A stretch of 64,000 nucleotides of DNA from Clostridiales bacterium (lineage in GTDB: Bacteria > Bacillota > Clostridia > Christensenellales > Pumilibacteraceae): positions 62,001-126,000 of the forward strand of contig JAFLVG010000003.1 in NCBI GenBank assembly GCA_022508445.1. Direction: 5' to 3'. Below, piece by piece: positions 27,083 to 35,578 of the stretch. Below the pieces are notes generated by a model. The model ran no database searches, was not told the origin of the DNA, and saw only the letters and a list, made by a program, of their open reading frames with translations. Each line of letters opens with the position of its first letter. The first letter of the stretch is position 1. The position numbers and the translations under genes were made by a program.

Positions 27083-28141
27083 TTAAATCCGAACAACGTT
27101 TATGTCGAATCCCTCGAAATCGGTATCGTCGGTAGCCGTTATGATCGATTGAAACCCGTCAAGCGCGGCGAGCAGCTTTTTGCGGCGCACGCCGTCAAGC
27201 TCGCTGAACACATCGTCGAGAAGAAGAACGGGGCTTGTTCCGAGCACGTTTGTGAGCAGTTTAAGCTCGGCGAGCTTCATAGCAAGAGCGGCGGTACGCT
27301 GTTGCCCTTGCGAGCCGAACGCGCGGAGATCGATTCCGTCAACCGAAATCCCGATGTCGTCCTTGTGCGGTCCGCTGTGCGTATACTTTAACCGCAAATC
27401 GCTTTCCTTATCAGCCGTAAATCTCTTCAAAAGCTCGGCCTTTATAATCTCGACGGTGTCGCCGCTCTCCCCCTCATATTCGAGATCGAGCTTTTCTCTG
27501 CCGTCCGATAAATACTCTTGATACTGCGCGGCAATCGGAACTAACGATTTAACGAAACCGCGTCTGCTCTTTACTATTTTTGCACCCACGTCGGCAAGCA
27601 GCTCGTCCCACGGCGCGAGCGTATTGTCGTTTGCTCCGCCGCTTTTCAAGAGCTTGTTTCGGCTCGTCAAAATCTTGTCGTACTGCGAAAGCGCGGAAAA
27701 GTACGCCTTGGATATTTGACACAGCGAAATATCCATGAACCGCCTGCGGTCGGCAGGAGCGTCCTTGACGATTTTGAGCCCGTCCGGACAAAACAGCACG
27801 ACAGGACATACGCCCATAAGCTCGCTCATGCGTGATATGGGCAGGTCGTTTATTGCAACGCACTTATTGACCGCTCTGTCGATAACTATGCGCACGGTTT
27901 CCCTGCCCGTATCCTTTTCCGCCGTGACGGAAATAAAAGCCCGATCTTTGTCGTTTTTAATAAGCTCGCGGTCGCGCGGCGTACGAAACGATTTGCCGAC
28001 GCCCGAAAAATAAACGGCCTCCAAAAGATTGGTCTTGCCGCGCGCATTCGCGCCGACAAACGCGTTTCGTTCGGGCGCGAGCGTTATCGTGCGCTCGGCC
28101 GCGTTTCGGTAGTCCTTAACTTTTATCTCGGTTACAATCAC
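27083..28141 (-). CDS. recF: DNA replication and repair protein RecF
   Basis: A 352-residue SMC-like ATPase that loads RecA at gaps with RecO and RecR. Walker A is GANARGKTN, the signature region is GSQGQQRTAALAMKLAEL and Walker B is VLLLDDVFSELD. Its ATG overlaps the stop codon of the upstream MBL gene (ATGA), so the two are co-translated. In many bacteria recF sits between dnaN and gyrB; here it is separated from both gyrase genes by about 8 kb and its partner is the MBL gene. Confidence 0.95.
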   Translation of the reverse strand: MIVTEIKVKDYRNAAERTITLAPERNAFVGANARGKTNLLEAVYFSGVGKSFRTPRDRELIKNDKDRAFISVTAEKDTGRETVRIVIDRAVNKCVAINDLPISRMSELMGVCPVVLFCPDGLKIVKDAPADRRRFMDISLCQISKAYFSALSQYDKILTSRNKLLKSGGANDNTLAPWDELLADVGAKIVKSRRGFVKSLVPIAAQYQEYLSDGREKLDLEYEGESGDTVEIIKAELLKRFTADKESDLRLKYTHSGPHKDDIGISVDGIDLRAFGSQGQQRTAALAMKLAELKLLTNVLGTSPVLLLDDVFSELDGVRRKKLLAALDGFQSIITATDDTDFEGFDINVVRI

Positions 28142-29547
28142 TGCTGACGCCTATTGTTCCGTTTGTCTTTGTTTTGCCCGCTTTGCCCGTTTTGTCCGCC
28201 GCTGTGCATAGACGTTATGACTATGTGCGCCGCCGCGACTACTACGAGCACGGCATAGCCCACCCAAGCGACCAGCGCCCATTTCAGCTTGACGGAACCG
28301 AGCTTGCGGTAGACAAGCACCTGCACAGGCACTCTCGTCACTACACTGCCGTAATAAAGATTATAGTTACCCTCTTCGTCGATATGCACAGAGAACGATA
28401 TATCGCCGACTATGTCCGTGCGCAAAATGTTCTCGTCCTTAACGCCCGCTGCTTTATATCTTTCCATTGCTTCTTTGTGCGGATGTCCGTAGCCGTTTCC
28501 CTTGCCGCACGACACCACGCAATAAACGCCGGACGCGCCGATATCGGTAGTAAGAACTTCGAGATAGTCGGACGTTGTCGCGTTTCTCGAACCGTGATGC
28601 CCTGCCTTAATAACGTTTACGCAATACGAATCGGTGAACACATCGTATTTGTCGGTCACGCCGTCCGTCTTAGCTTTTTGCACCTTTTGCACAAACTCGC
28701 CGAGGTTTTCCTCTTCGGCGTCGCCCGACATTGCGAACTTGAAACCGCGGTATTCGAGAATCATTATGGGCGAATAGTCGTTCCAGGACGCGTTGGTTTC
28801 CTTCGTGCCGTAATTGTCGGATAGCGGTGAATAGAACGTGAACGAATACTCGTCGTCCTCACCCTCGCATCCCTTTATAGTCTGCGAGTCGTCGGACGGA
28901 TCGGTTATGTAAACGACCGACGTGAAGTCGTCCGTTTTTTGATACATCGCTTTTATCGACGCGGCATAAGCCGCCGTACTCTTTGTGATTGCATTCGGTT
29001 TCAAAGCGGACTTGCCGGGATCGACATACGGATTGGACTTCGTTCCGACAGCCTCGACGTTGGGGCGGTAAACGAACCGCGCAGGGTAACTGTTCAGCGC
29101 GTAATCGAAGCTTCCGCAATGGTCGGAATCGGGATGAGTGAGTATAGCGTAATCGAAATATTTGAAATTAGACGTAAACGTATTATCGACAAAGGTTTTA
29201 ATCGCCGCCTCTGTTTTTTTGTTGTTCTCGCCGCCGTCGATAATCATCGTCTTGCCGTCCGGAAACTCGATAATCGTGCAATCGCCCTGCCCGACGTCTA
29301 CAAAGTGAACGTTGAGGCTTTTTCCTTCCGCCGCACCGTTCTCCGCGCCGTCTGCCGACACACGAACGCCAAGGTTACGCGGCTCTACGATGTCGGACTC
29401 TTCTACCTCGCTCTTATCGGCATAGTACAACAGTCCGAGCTTCAACTCGATATCGTACGCCCATTTCATCGACACCGCAAGAATGATCGCAACGACGATA
29501 AGCACCGCAATATCTATTATCAATACCTTCTTGACCGACTTTTGCAT
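28138..29547 (-). CDS. ComEC/Rec2-like metallo-beta-lactamase-fold protein, membrane-anchored
   Basis: A 469-residue protein. An N-terminal membrane helix (about 8-28) leads to an outside MBL domain beginning VHFVDVGQGDCTIIEF, with IIDGGENN, the metal motif LTHPDSDHCGS and KAGHHGSRNATT, the pattern of the C-terminal nuclease-like domain of ComEC. A second membrane helix lies near 420-445, followed by a Gln/Asn/Gly-rich basic tail. It lacks the ComEC channel. Related stand-alone proteins are taken to be nucleases or phosphodiesterases; substrate unknown. GGGA precedes the start. It overlaps recF by 4 bp. Confidence 0.85.
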   Translation of the reverse strand: MQKSVKKVLIIDIAVLIVVAIILAVSMKWAYDIELKLGLLYYADKSEVEESDIVEPRNLGVRVSADGAENGAAEGKSLNVHFVDVGQGDCTIIEFPDGKTMIIDGGENNKKTEAAIKTFVDNTFTSNFKYFDYAILTHPDSDHCGSFDYALNSYPARFVYRPNVEAVGTKSNPYVDPGKSALKPNAITKSTAAYAASIKAMYQKTDDFTSVVYITDPSDDSQTIKGCEGEDDEYSFTFYSPLSDNYGTKETNASWNDYSPIMILEYRGFKFAMSGDAEEENLGEFVQKVQKAKTDGVTDKYDVFTDSYCVNVIKAGHHGSRNATTSDYLEVLTTDIGASGVYCVVSCGKGNGYGHPHKEAMERYKAAGVKDENILRTDIVGDISFSVHIDEEGNYNLYYGSVVTRVPVQVLVYRKLGSVKLKWALVAWVGYAVLVVVAAAHIVITSMHSGGQNGQSGQNKDKRNNRRQQ

Positions 29548-29562
29548 TTATCCCTAACTCAA

Positions 29563-30372
29563 TTAATTATTTGCAGGCAAAGGCTCGAACAGCGCTTTTA
29601 TCTCGTCGCACTTTTCGAGTGCGGCGCGGTATCCGAGCTCGTACATTTCCATATAACCGCTCTTGCTCGTCGATTTGAACGCCGAAGTATCGGGCGCTAT
29701 CACAACGTCCGAATGCATAAGCCCGACGACAGACGCGTTGGCGCTCATTATGGAAAACATGGCTTTCAGCATGTCGAATATTCCCGTGCCGTCCGTGCCG
29801 CTCCCACGCGAGCCGTGCGCGTCAACCGTGACCGTCTTTTTTGCGCCGAGCATGCGGCAGACGTCGGCCGGAATGTTGTTTACGAGTCCGCCGTCCGAAA
29901 GATTCATGCCGTCCTTTTGCAAAGGCGCATACGCAATCGGGAACGCAGACGACGCCGAAACAGCGTCTAGTACCGAGCCGCTGTTCATTATCACCTGTTT
30001 GCCCGTTTTGAGATCGGTCGCCACCGCCGCATATTTTATATGCAGGTTTTCTATTTGCGCGTCACCGATTATTCTGTACAGCGCGTCGCCTATCTTTCGC
30101 GGATTGTCGGGCTTGAACAGTATTTTGCCGTGAAGATCGCCGAACTCCAAGCTCTCCGCCGCGCGCATTATTTCGTCCGGCTCAATGCCGGCGCAGTACA
30201 GCGCGCCTATTATGCTACCAACCGATGTGCCGACGCAAATATCGAAATCTATTCCGCACTCTTTAAATGCTTTAAGCGCGCCGACTTGAACAAACCCGCG
30301 CGCTCCTCCGCCTCCCAGCACCAGACCGACAACCGGACGTTCGGTAGGTCTTTTTCGGCTGATTATTCCCAT
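29563..30372 (-). CDS. Patatin-like phospholipase (RssA/NTE family)
   Basis: A 269-residue serine lipid hydrolase. The oxyanion loop is GLVLGGGGARGF, the nucleophile elbow is GTSVGS, and the catalytic Asp is in LSDGGLVNNIP. These are the complete Ser-Asp dyad motifs of bacterial patatins. No signal peptide. AAGGAA precedes the ATG at 30372, one base after the pdxT stop, so it is co-transcribed with pdxT. The lipid substrate is unknown. Confidence 0.9.
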   Translation of the reverse strand: MGIISRKRPTERPVVGLVLGGGGARGFVQVGALKAFKECGIDFDICVGTSVGSIIGALYCAGIEPDEIMRAAESLEFGDLHGKILFKPDNPRKIGDALYRIIGDAQIENLHIKYAAVATDLKTGKQVIMNSGSVLDAVSASSAFPIAYAPLQKDGMNLSDGGLVNNIPADVCRMLGAKKTVTVDAHGSRGSGTDGTGIFDMLKAMFSIMSANASVVGLMHSDVVIAPDTSAFKSTSKSGYMEMYELGYRAALEKCDEIKALFEPLPANN

Positions 30373-30373
30373 T

Positions 30374-30943
30374 TTATTCCTTGGACTCTATCATGTTGCA
30401 GAAATATCTGTGCACGCGGCTATCCCTTGTCATTTCGGGATGGAACGCTGTCGCAAGAATATTGTTCTGCCTGACGGCGACAGGCTCACCGTTATGCTCG
30501 GCAAGAACTTTAACCCCGTCGCCGACGCGCGTAACCTTGGGCGCGCGTATAAACACCATGTTGATATACATTCCGTCGAAGTCGCCCTCGGTCACAAAGC
30601 TGTCTATCTGCCGACCGTAAGCGTTGCGCTTGACGTCGACGTCCAAAAGCGAGAAGCACGGCAGCTCACCTTCCACGCGGTTTGCGAGCAGTATCAGACC
30701 TGCGCACGTTCCCCATACGGGCATGCCGGCGGCTATGCGCTCTTTTATGGGCACGAGAAGATTGAAATCGTCCAAAAGCCGACGAAGCGTCGTGCTTTCG
30801 CCGCCCGGAATTATAAGCCCGTCGACAGTTGCAAGATCGTCTATCGTGCGCACGGGAACGGCGCCTATTTTCTTATTAACCGATTGAATCATTTTCAAGT
30901 GTTCGGCGACCGAACCTTGCAAAGCCAAAACTCCTACGTTCAT
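30374..30943 (-). CDS. pdxT: Pyridoxal 5'-phosphate synthase glutaminase subunit
   Basis: A 189-residue class I glutamine amidotransferase that supplies ammonia to PdxS. The motif IIPGGESTT, the nucleophile Cys in WGTCAG and the His-Glu pair in AFHPEMT are all present, as is the N-terminal VGVLALQGS. AGAGGG lies before the start. It is 89 bp downstream of pdxS; together they make PLP from ribose 5-phosphate, glyceraldehyde 3-phosphate and glutamine. Confidence 0.96.
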   Translation of the reverse strand: MNVGVLALQGSVAEHLKMIQSVNKKIGAVPVRTIDDLATVDGLIIPGGESTTLRRLLDDFNLLVPIKERIAAGMPVWGTCAGLILLANRVEGELPCFSLLDVDVKRNAYGRQIDSFVTEGDFDGMYINMVFIRAPKVTRVGDGVKVLAEHNGEPVAVRQNNILATAFHPEMTRDSRVHRYFCNMIESKE

Positions 30944-31032
30944 AACAAGCCCTCTTTAAACAGTCGATATTTTTACTCTTAACTTAAAACAAACAGTCGT
31001 AAACTTTTTTATAGAAATACAAAGTGTTTCTG

Positions 31033-31935
31033 TTACCAGCCTCTCTTGGCAAGGCGTTGTTCGTCGGGCATGCTCTCCACTTCGAGTCCGCGCATTGCTT
31101 CACCCAAACCGTAGCTGACGCCAGCGAGAATGGCCGGATCGCCGTAGTACGCGACCGCCTTGACAATCGCCTCCGCGCGGCGCTTGGGATCGGACGATTT
31201 GAATATGCCGCTGCCGACAAACACGCCGTCAGCGCCGAGCTGCATCATGAGCGCGGCGTCCGCAGGAGTGGCAATGCCGCCCGCGGCGAAATTGACAACG
31301 GGAAGCGCCTTGTTCTTTGCGACGTAGCGGACGAGATCGAGCGGCGCGCCGATATCCTTTGCGTAGGTGGCAAGCTGTTCGCTTTGAAGTGCCGCAACCT
31401 CTGCAATCTGCGAGCGCATTTTGCGCATGTGCTTGACCGCTTCGACAACGTTACCCGTTCCTGCCTCGCCCTTTGTGCGAATCATGGACGCGCCTTCGGC
31501 GATACGGCGAAGCGCCTCGCCGAGATCGCGCGCGCCGCACACGAACGGCGTTTCGAATTTGCTCTTGTCGATATGGTACATATCGTCGGCAGGGGTAAGC
31601 ACCTCGCTCTCGTCTATGTAGTCTATTTTAATTGCTTCGAGGATCTGCGCCTCTACAAAATGCCCGATACGCACTTTTGCCATAACGGGAATGGACACAG
31701 CCTTTTGAATCTCCGAAATCATTTTGGGATCGGACATTCTCGCAACGCCGCCGTCGCGCCTGATGTCTGCGGGGACGCGTTCGAGCGCCATGACCGCTAC
31801 CGCGCCCGCTTGCTCTGCAATGACCGCTTGTTCCGCGTTCGTGACGTCCATGATGACGCCGCCTTTGAGCATCTGGGCAAGATTGCGGTTGAGCAGCTTT
31901 CTGTTTGCCGCTTTGTTATCGTCTTTGACTGCCAT
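31033..31935 (-). CDS. pdxS: Pyridoxal 5'-phosphate synthase lyase subunit
   Basis: A 300-residue TIM-barrel enzyme, the synthase half of the PLP synthase complex. The family marks are [21 protein letters not shown], the catalytic Lys in [10 protein letters not shown], the second Lys region [12 protein letters not shown] and the phosphate loop [14 protein letters not shown] precedes the ATG by 9 bases. It is first in the pdxS-pdxT-patatin run, 72 bp after rplI. Confidence 0.97.
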   Translation of the reverse strand: MAVKDDNKAANRKLLNRNLAQMLKGGVIMDVTNAEQAVIAEQAGAVAVMALERVPADIRRDGGVARMSDPKMISEIQKAVSIPVMAKVRIGHFVEAQILEAIKIDYIDESEVLTPADDMYHIDKSKFETPFVCGARDLGEALRRIAEGASMIRTKGEAGTGNVVEAVKHMRKMRSQIAEVAALQSEQLATYAKDIGAPLDLVRYVAKNKALPVVNFAAGGIATPADAALMMQLGADGVFVGSGIFKSSDPKRRAEAIVKAVAYYGDPAILAGVSYGLGEAMRGLEVESMPDEQRLAKRGW

Positions 31936-32007
31936 AATATATGTCCTCCGATTTTTAATTGAGTTCGCGCTTTATGCGCGTTGCGATTATGTATTTAATT
32001 CCGTGCG

Positions 32008-32451
32008 CTATTCCGAAACGACGTTGACGTTGAGCTTGCCCGAAACCTCGGCAAACGGCTTAACGGTGACGGTATACCGCCCAAGCGCCTTGATGGGCTC
32101 TGCGATGACGATTTTCTTTTTGTCAAGCTCTATTCCGTGTTCTTTGAGCGCTTCCGAAACCGCGGCGGTATTGAGCGAGCCGAACAGCTTGCCGTTCGCG
32201 CCCGTTTTTATCTTGACCGTGACAGTCATTCCGGCGAGCTTTTTGCAGAGTTCGACCGCCTCGTCATGCTCGATTTTGCGCCGACGCTCTTCCGCTTCTT
32301 TGGAAATCTTAATGCTGTTGAGCGCCGTGGCCGTTGCCGGTTTTGCGAGATTGTTCGGAATCAAGTAGTTACGCGCGTAACCGTCCGAAACCTCTATGAT
32401 ATCACCGCTCTTGCCTTGTGCTTTTACGTCTTTTAACAGTATAACTTTCAT
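32008..32451 (-). CDS. rplI: 50S ribosomal protein L9
   Basis: A 147-residue ribosomal protein binding 23S rRNA. The N-terminal domain has the diagnostic MKVILLKDV and GYARNYLIPNNLA; a connecting helix rich in Lys/Glu and the C-terminal domain (GKLFGSLNTAAVSEAL) follow. GGGAG precedes the start. In Bacillus it lies in yybS-gdpP-rplI-dnaB order; here a YybS-like gene is upstream but gdpP is missing and dnaB lies 17 kb away. Confidence 0.97.
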   Translation of the reverse strand: MKVILLKDVKAQGKSGDIIEVSDGYARNYLIPNNLAKPATATALNSIKISKEAEERRRKIEHDEAVELCKKLAGMTVTVKIKTGANGKLFGSLNTAAVSEALKEHGIELDKKKIVIAEPIKALGRYTVTVKPFAEVSGKLNVNVVSE

Positions 32452-32552
32452 CGTTTTATCTCCCGAATTATTCTATCAAACGCCGATACGTTTGTCAAGC
32501 GGTAACGGCACAATTACGGCCTTGCCGCTCATTCGTTTCGACGCTTTTCGTC

Positions 32553-32586
32553 AAATAAAAAGTCGCAATACCGATGATTGCGACTT
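32553..32586 (-). terminator. Terminator after the small coiled-coil gene
   Basis: On the minus strand AAGTCGCAA and TTGCGACTT enclose a 9-base loop and are followed by TTTATTTGA. It separates the 75-residue gene from rplI. Confidence 0.75.
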
Positions 32587-32593
32587 ATGTGTA

Positions 32594-32821
32594 TTACAAA
32601 AGCTCTTCGATTTGTTTGGTAAGCTCAATGAGCTCTTCGCGCTTTGCGTCTATCTCCGCGGAATATTGACGAAAATACTTTATTTCCGTTGCGTCCGGCT
32701 CCTGATGGCTGATGAGCGCTTCCAAGAGCGCGCCTTGCGAACGCGACCGCTTTGCTTCCAGCTCTCTCATATCGAGCTCAATTTCGCGAAGCCGTTCCGC
32801 GAGTTCACTTTTGACTGACAT
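32594..32821 (-). CDS. Small coiled-coil protein of unknown function
   Basis: A 75-residue, highly charged, almost entirely helical protein (LAERLREIELDMRELEAKRS ... IDAKREELIELTKQIEELL). Heptad spacing of Leu and Ile suggests a two-helix coiled coil or hairpin. It has a good ribosome site (GGAG seven bases before the ATG) and its own terminator, which supports a real gene. It lies between the YybS-like gene and rplI. No family recognised. Confidence 0.65.
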   Translation of the reverse strand: MSVKSELAERLREIELDMRELEAKRSRSQGALLEALISHQEPDATEIKYFRQYSAEIDAKREELIELTKQIEELL

Positions 32822-32958
32822 ATCATTCTCCTTTTATGTAAATTTATTGCGAACCGATAATCGATGTCCGTTACCGCATGTTCATATGTTATATTCTATC
32901 AAAAGGCAACCGGTTTGTCAAGGGAAATGTGCATTTTGGCGGCAATGCGTTCGCACCG

Positions 32959-34119
32959 CTAATCCTCCATAATGTATCGCGTCCAAAACCGCAGGTTGAG
33001 AATGCAGTCGCATATTCCCACTATCGAGCCGATAAACAGCACTATCGGGAAAAGCACCATCGATATGCCGAGCAGGAACAGTACGGCATACGCCGCCACT
33101 CGCGCTCTGCCGCGAAACAGCGACGCGAAAAACGACATAAGCGCAAAGAATGTAAACGCCGAAGGAAGCGTGACAAACATATGCATAACCGTCGATGTCA
33201 GCGCGTCGTATCCGCCCACAAACTCGGTCGCAATTGCGGTTATCGCCGCCGGCAATACGCACGTCCACAAATAAGCGCGCGGCATTTTCATTTCCGACGC
33301 CGAAGTTATAGGCTGTCGCACGCCGCCGAGCGCGCGCGTGCTTAACTTCAATTCTTGCTCATCGCTCCCGACGTCACGCGGACTCGCAGTCCGCCTCGAT
33401 ATCGCATTTGCGACAAAGAACGCCGCGGCGGCAAACACCGCGCCGTAATGTATGCAATAATACCACACGTAAAGCCCGAACTCGTCGCCTGCCCAATCTG
33501 CGAGCTTGCTCGCCGCCGCCAGCATATATCCGTCGTCACCTTTGTGTAGCTTCGTTTCACCCTCGGGAAGATTTACAGCCTCGTAATAGTCGCGCGCAAA
33601 AAATCCGATGACGGGATCGTTGTACTCGCTCATAACGTAGTCTGCGGCAATATCCGAAATGGGCTTATCCTCTGCAAGCCTGACTATCGCAACTCCCGAC
33701 ATTGCGCCGACAATCGCAAGCACCGCCGCCGTCGCCGCGCATGCAAGGTATGACTGCATTTGCGCCGATAATACAAGACCGCAAAACGCGAAAAACAACG
33801 TCACGGCATAAATGACGGTGAGGATGTCGTAATTCAGCGCGAGCGCGGCCGCGCCGTATCCGACAATACACGAAACGGGCAAATACAGCCCGAATCTGCG
33901 ATACAGCAAAAACAGCATGCAAAGAATAATAGGCAAAATAAACAGCGCCGCCGACGGCATCGCGCCTGCCATCATAAACAAAAACGGCAAAACGGCATAC
34001 GACAGTATTTCGCATACCGACACGGCGCATTGCGGTACTTTGTTCAGCTCATCCGCCTTTTTGTTCGCGTCGATTGCTTGCCGCCTTTTTATTTTAATTT
34101 TGTCAAGACCTAATCGCAC
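32959..34119 (-). CDS. YybS-like (DUF2232) polytopic membrane protein
   Basis: About 386 residues with roughly eight hydrophobic segments and a short charged N-terminus (LGLDKIKIKRRQAIDANKK). It resembles DUF2232/YybS in topology and in its position upstream of rplI; residue motifs are weak. The start is set at the GTG at 34119, not the in-frame ATG at 34125: a TTGATT-17-TATAAT promoter touches that ATG, so the mRNA would begin at about 34119. No ribosome site exists, which suggests a leaderless mRNA. Biochemical role unknown. Confidence 0.65.
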   Translation of the reverse strand: MRLGLDKIKIKRRQAIDANKKADELNKVPQCAVSVCEILSYAVLPFLFMMAGAMPSAALFILPIILCMLFLLYRRFGLYLPVSCIVGYGAAALALNYDILTVIYAVTLFFAFCGLVLSAQMQSYLACAATAAVLAIVGAMSGVAIVRLAEDKPISDIAADYVMSEYNDPVIGFFARDYYEAVNLPEGETKLHKGDDGYMLAAASKLADWAGDEFGLYVWYYCIHYGAVFAAAAFFVANAISRRTASPRDVGSDEQELKLSTRALGGVRQPITSASEMKMPRAYLWTCVLPAAITAIATEFVGGYDALTSTVMHMFVTLPSAFTFFALMSFFASLFRGRARVAAYAVLFLLGISMVLFPIVLFIGSIVGICDCILNLRFWTRYIMED

Positions 34120-34125
34120 GCTCAT

Positions 34126-34154
34126 ATTATAGCTTACTTGTTCGATTAAATCAA
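34126..34154 (-). promoter_or_regulatory. Leaderless-type promoter of the YybS-like gene
   Basis: TTGATT (34154-34149), 17 bases, exact TATAAT (34131-34126). Six bases later comes GTG at 34119, the expected transcription start. Same geometry as at 43187-43215 and 55380-55408. Confidence 0.6.
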
Positions 34155-34232
34155 TACAATTAAAGCTCTTGCGTATATTTAAAACGCCTTTGGCAATACT
34201 AATGATAATATCGACTTATCGAGGAGTTAATC

Positions 34233-34538
34233 ATGTACGATCTTAAATGCGGACAAAAGGATTGCAGATACAACCACGGCTATTGCTGCTGTGCAAAAGA
34301 CATCGCCGTTTCGAGCGGCACTTGCTGCACGACTTACTGCAAGTCGGACGTTGAGGGGCGCAACATCAACACCGAGAGCGCCGCGGAATTTTCAAAACCC
34401 GATTTCAGCGTAGACACCGCGGTTTCCTGCAACGCGCCTTGCCTTTTCAATCATTCCACAAAATGTATCGCCAACGGTATAACCGTATCCACCGCCGAGG
34501 ACGGCATTGCCGAGTGCCTCACTTTCATTAAAAAATAG
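34233..34538 (+). CDS. Cys-rich DUF1540 protein
   Basis: A 101-residue protein holding two Cys-rich DUF1540-like units: LKCGQKDCRYNHGYCCCAKDI near the N-terminus and VSCNAPCLFNHSTKCIANGI near the C-terminus. Cysteine spacing suggests metal binding. DUF1540 proteins are frequent in Clostridia and often linked with sporulation or stress; the function is not established. GAGGAG precedes the ATG. It has its own promoter-proximal AT-rich region and a terminator (34616-34646). Confidence 0.88.
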   Translation: MYDLKCGQKDCRYNHGYCCCAKDIAVSSGTCCTTYCKSDVEGRNINTESAAEFSKPDFSVDTAVSCNAPCLFNHSTKCIANGITVSTAEDGIAECLTFIKK

Positions 34539-34615
34539 CCTATCCCATCAAAAAAGTATAGCTTATATACGCTATTCAATAGAGAAGAAGATTTAATATA
34601 AGTGAATTTCGGACG

Positions 34616-34646
34616 AAAAAAACTCTCGAACAATCGAGAGTTTTTT
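34616..34646 (+). terminator. Terminator downstream of the DUF1540 gene
   Basis: AAAACTCTCG and CGAGAGTTTTTT pair around a 6-base loop, followed by GTT. It can work in both directions. Confidence 0.75.
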
Positions 34647-34657
34647 GTTGCACATTT

Positions 34658-34701
34658 GTAATCCCGAGCATTTTTTGCCCTACGAGGAATCTCATCTTCT
34701 T
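34658..34701 (+). repeat. Best copy of the dispersed intergenic repeat
   Basis: GTAATCCCGAGC, GCATTTTTTGCCC and GAGGAATCTCATCTT in order. Related sequences lie at 4884, 42210 and (inverted) 55771. The rest of the 34539-34819 gap shows no gene, only AT-rich sequence. Confidence 0.4.
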
Positions 34702-34819
34702 CGAGGCGGAAGCCGCATTAGCTCTACTTATTAAGGGGGACCTTTTAGCAGTTAAGCCGGCTCAACATAAAATTACTGTTTATATTCGTCGTTCTGACTA
34801 CTATTCGTATAATCTTTAT

Positions 34820-35368
34820 TTACCCCAACTGTAATTCTCTTTTGACTATTGCGAAATTTTTATCCAAGTCATCTGCGCCTTTTAATTCGAGAAGCTTACA
34901 TCCGAGCAATTTCTGCCACCGATCGTGCATTGCTTTGCTTCTGATGTTGACATCGCCTGTATCGTAAGACATCGCCCACTCAATAAAATCTCTGTGATTT
35001 ATATACATATCACCGCCGATGTCAATACGCGAACCGAATTCTGCCCTTTCCCTTTTTTTCAATCGTTCGATACGTACTTCCGTCGGCGTTTCCAAACGAA
35101 TTGCCAACGTGAACAATGGAATCAACTCGTCACCCCAACCAACCAGCGAGCCGGAAATTACCACGTTATCGGCGCTTGCAATATCTCGCTCCATGAGCAA
35201 AGCTCGTTCTTTAACGTCTCGCTTTGCAGTATATTTAGGATTCGTCGGTAGCCAAAAATAGTCGTCACTATCCAAATGTTTATATCCCAGTTCACTGCTT
35301 ATTTTTTTACCAAGCGTAGTCGTTCCGGAGCCGGATGCTCCAAATATATGTATCACGTTTTTTGGCAT
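34820..35368 (-). CDS. P-loop nucleoside/adenylate kinase-like protein
   Basis: A 182-residue protein with Walker A FGASGSGTTTLGKK at the N-terminus, an acidic DSDDYFW loop that could bind the acceptor, and a lid-like basic stretch RIERLKKRERAEFG. It resembles the AAA_17/shikimate-adenylate kinase-like proteins common in Firmicutes whose substrates are unknown. GGAGAA precedes the start. It stands alone, and its base composition is more AT-rich than the gyrase genes next to it. Confidence 0.75.
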   Translation of the reverse strand: MPKNVIHIFGASGSGTTTLGKKISSELGYKHLDSDDYFWLPTNPKYTAKRDVKERALLMERDIASADNVVISGSLVGWGDELIPLFTLAIRLETPTEVRIERLKKRERAEFGSRIDIGGDMYINHRDFIEWAMSYDTGDVNIRSKAMHDRWQKLLGCKLLELKGADDLDKNFAIVKRELQLG

Positions 35369-35474
35369 AAGCCTTCTCCGTTAAATTATTGTTTATCGCG
35401 CAATCATTTTATCATACAAAAAGAGAGAATGCAACCGTGACGAGTTATCCGTATCACGCACGGCAAAAGCACGG

Positions 35475-35504
35475 AAAAGGCGTGGCTTTTGCCACGCCTT
35501 TTTT
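35475..35504 (-). terminator. Terminator of the gyrB-gyrA operon
   Basis: GGCGTGGC and GCCACGCC pair around a four-base loop, flanked by A and T runs on both sides, so it is bidirectional. It lies about 75 bp past the gyrA stop. Confidence 0.8.
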
Positions 35505-35578
35505 GGTTTACATAAATTTTCTGTTGGAAGTGCACTTACATCGTTACACCATTTGATTTCCCTAACAATGCCGTCTTA

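Noticed and set aside
34539-34819. Small gene in the gap after the DUF1540 gene
   Set aside because: Only a terminator and a repeat relic are visible; short open frames lack ribosome sites.
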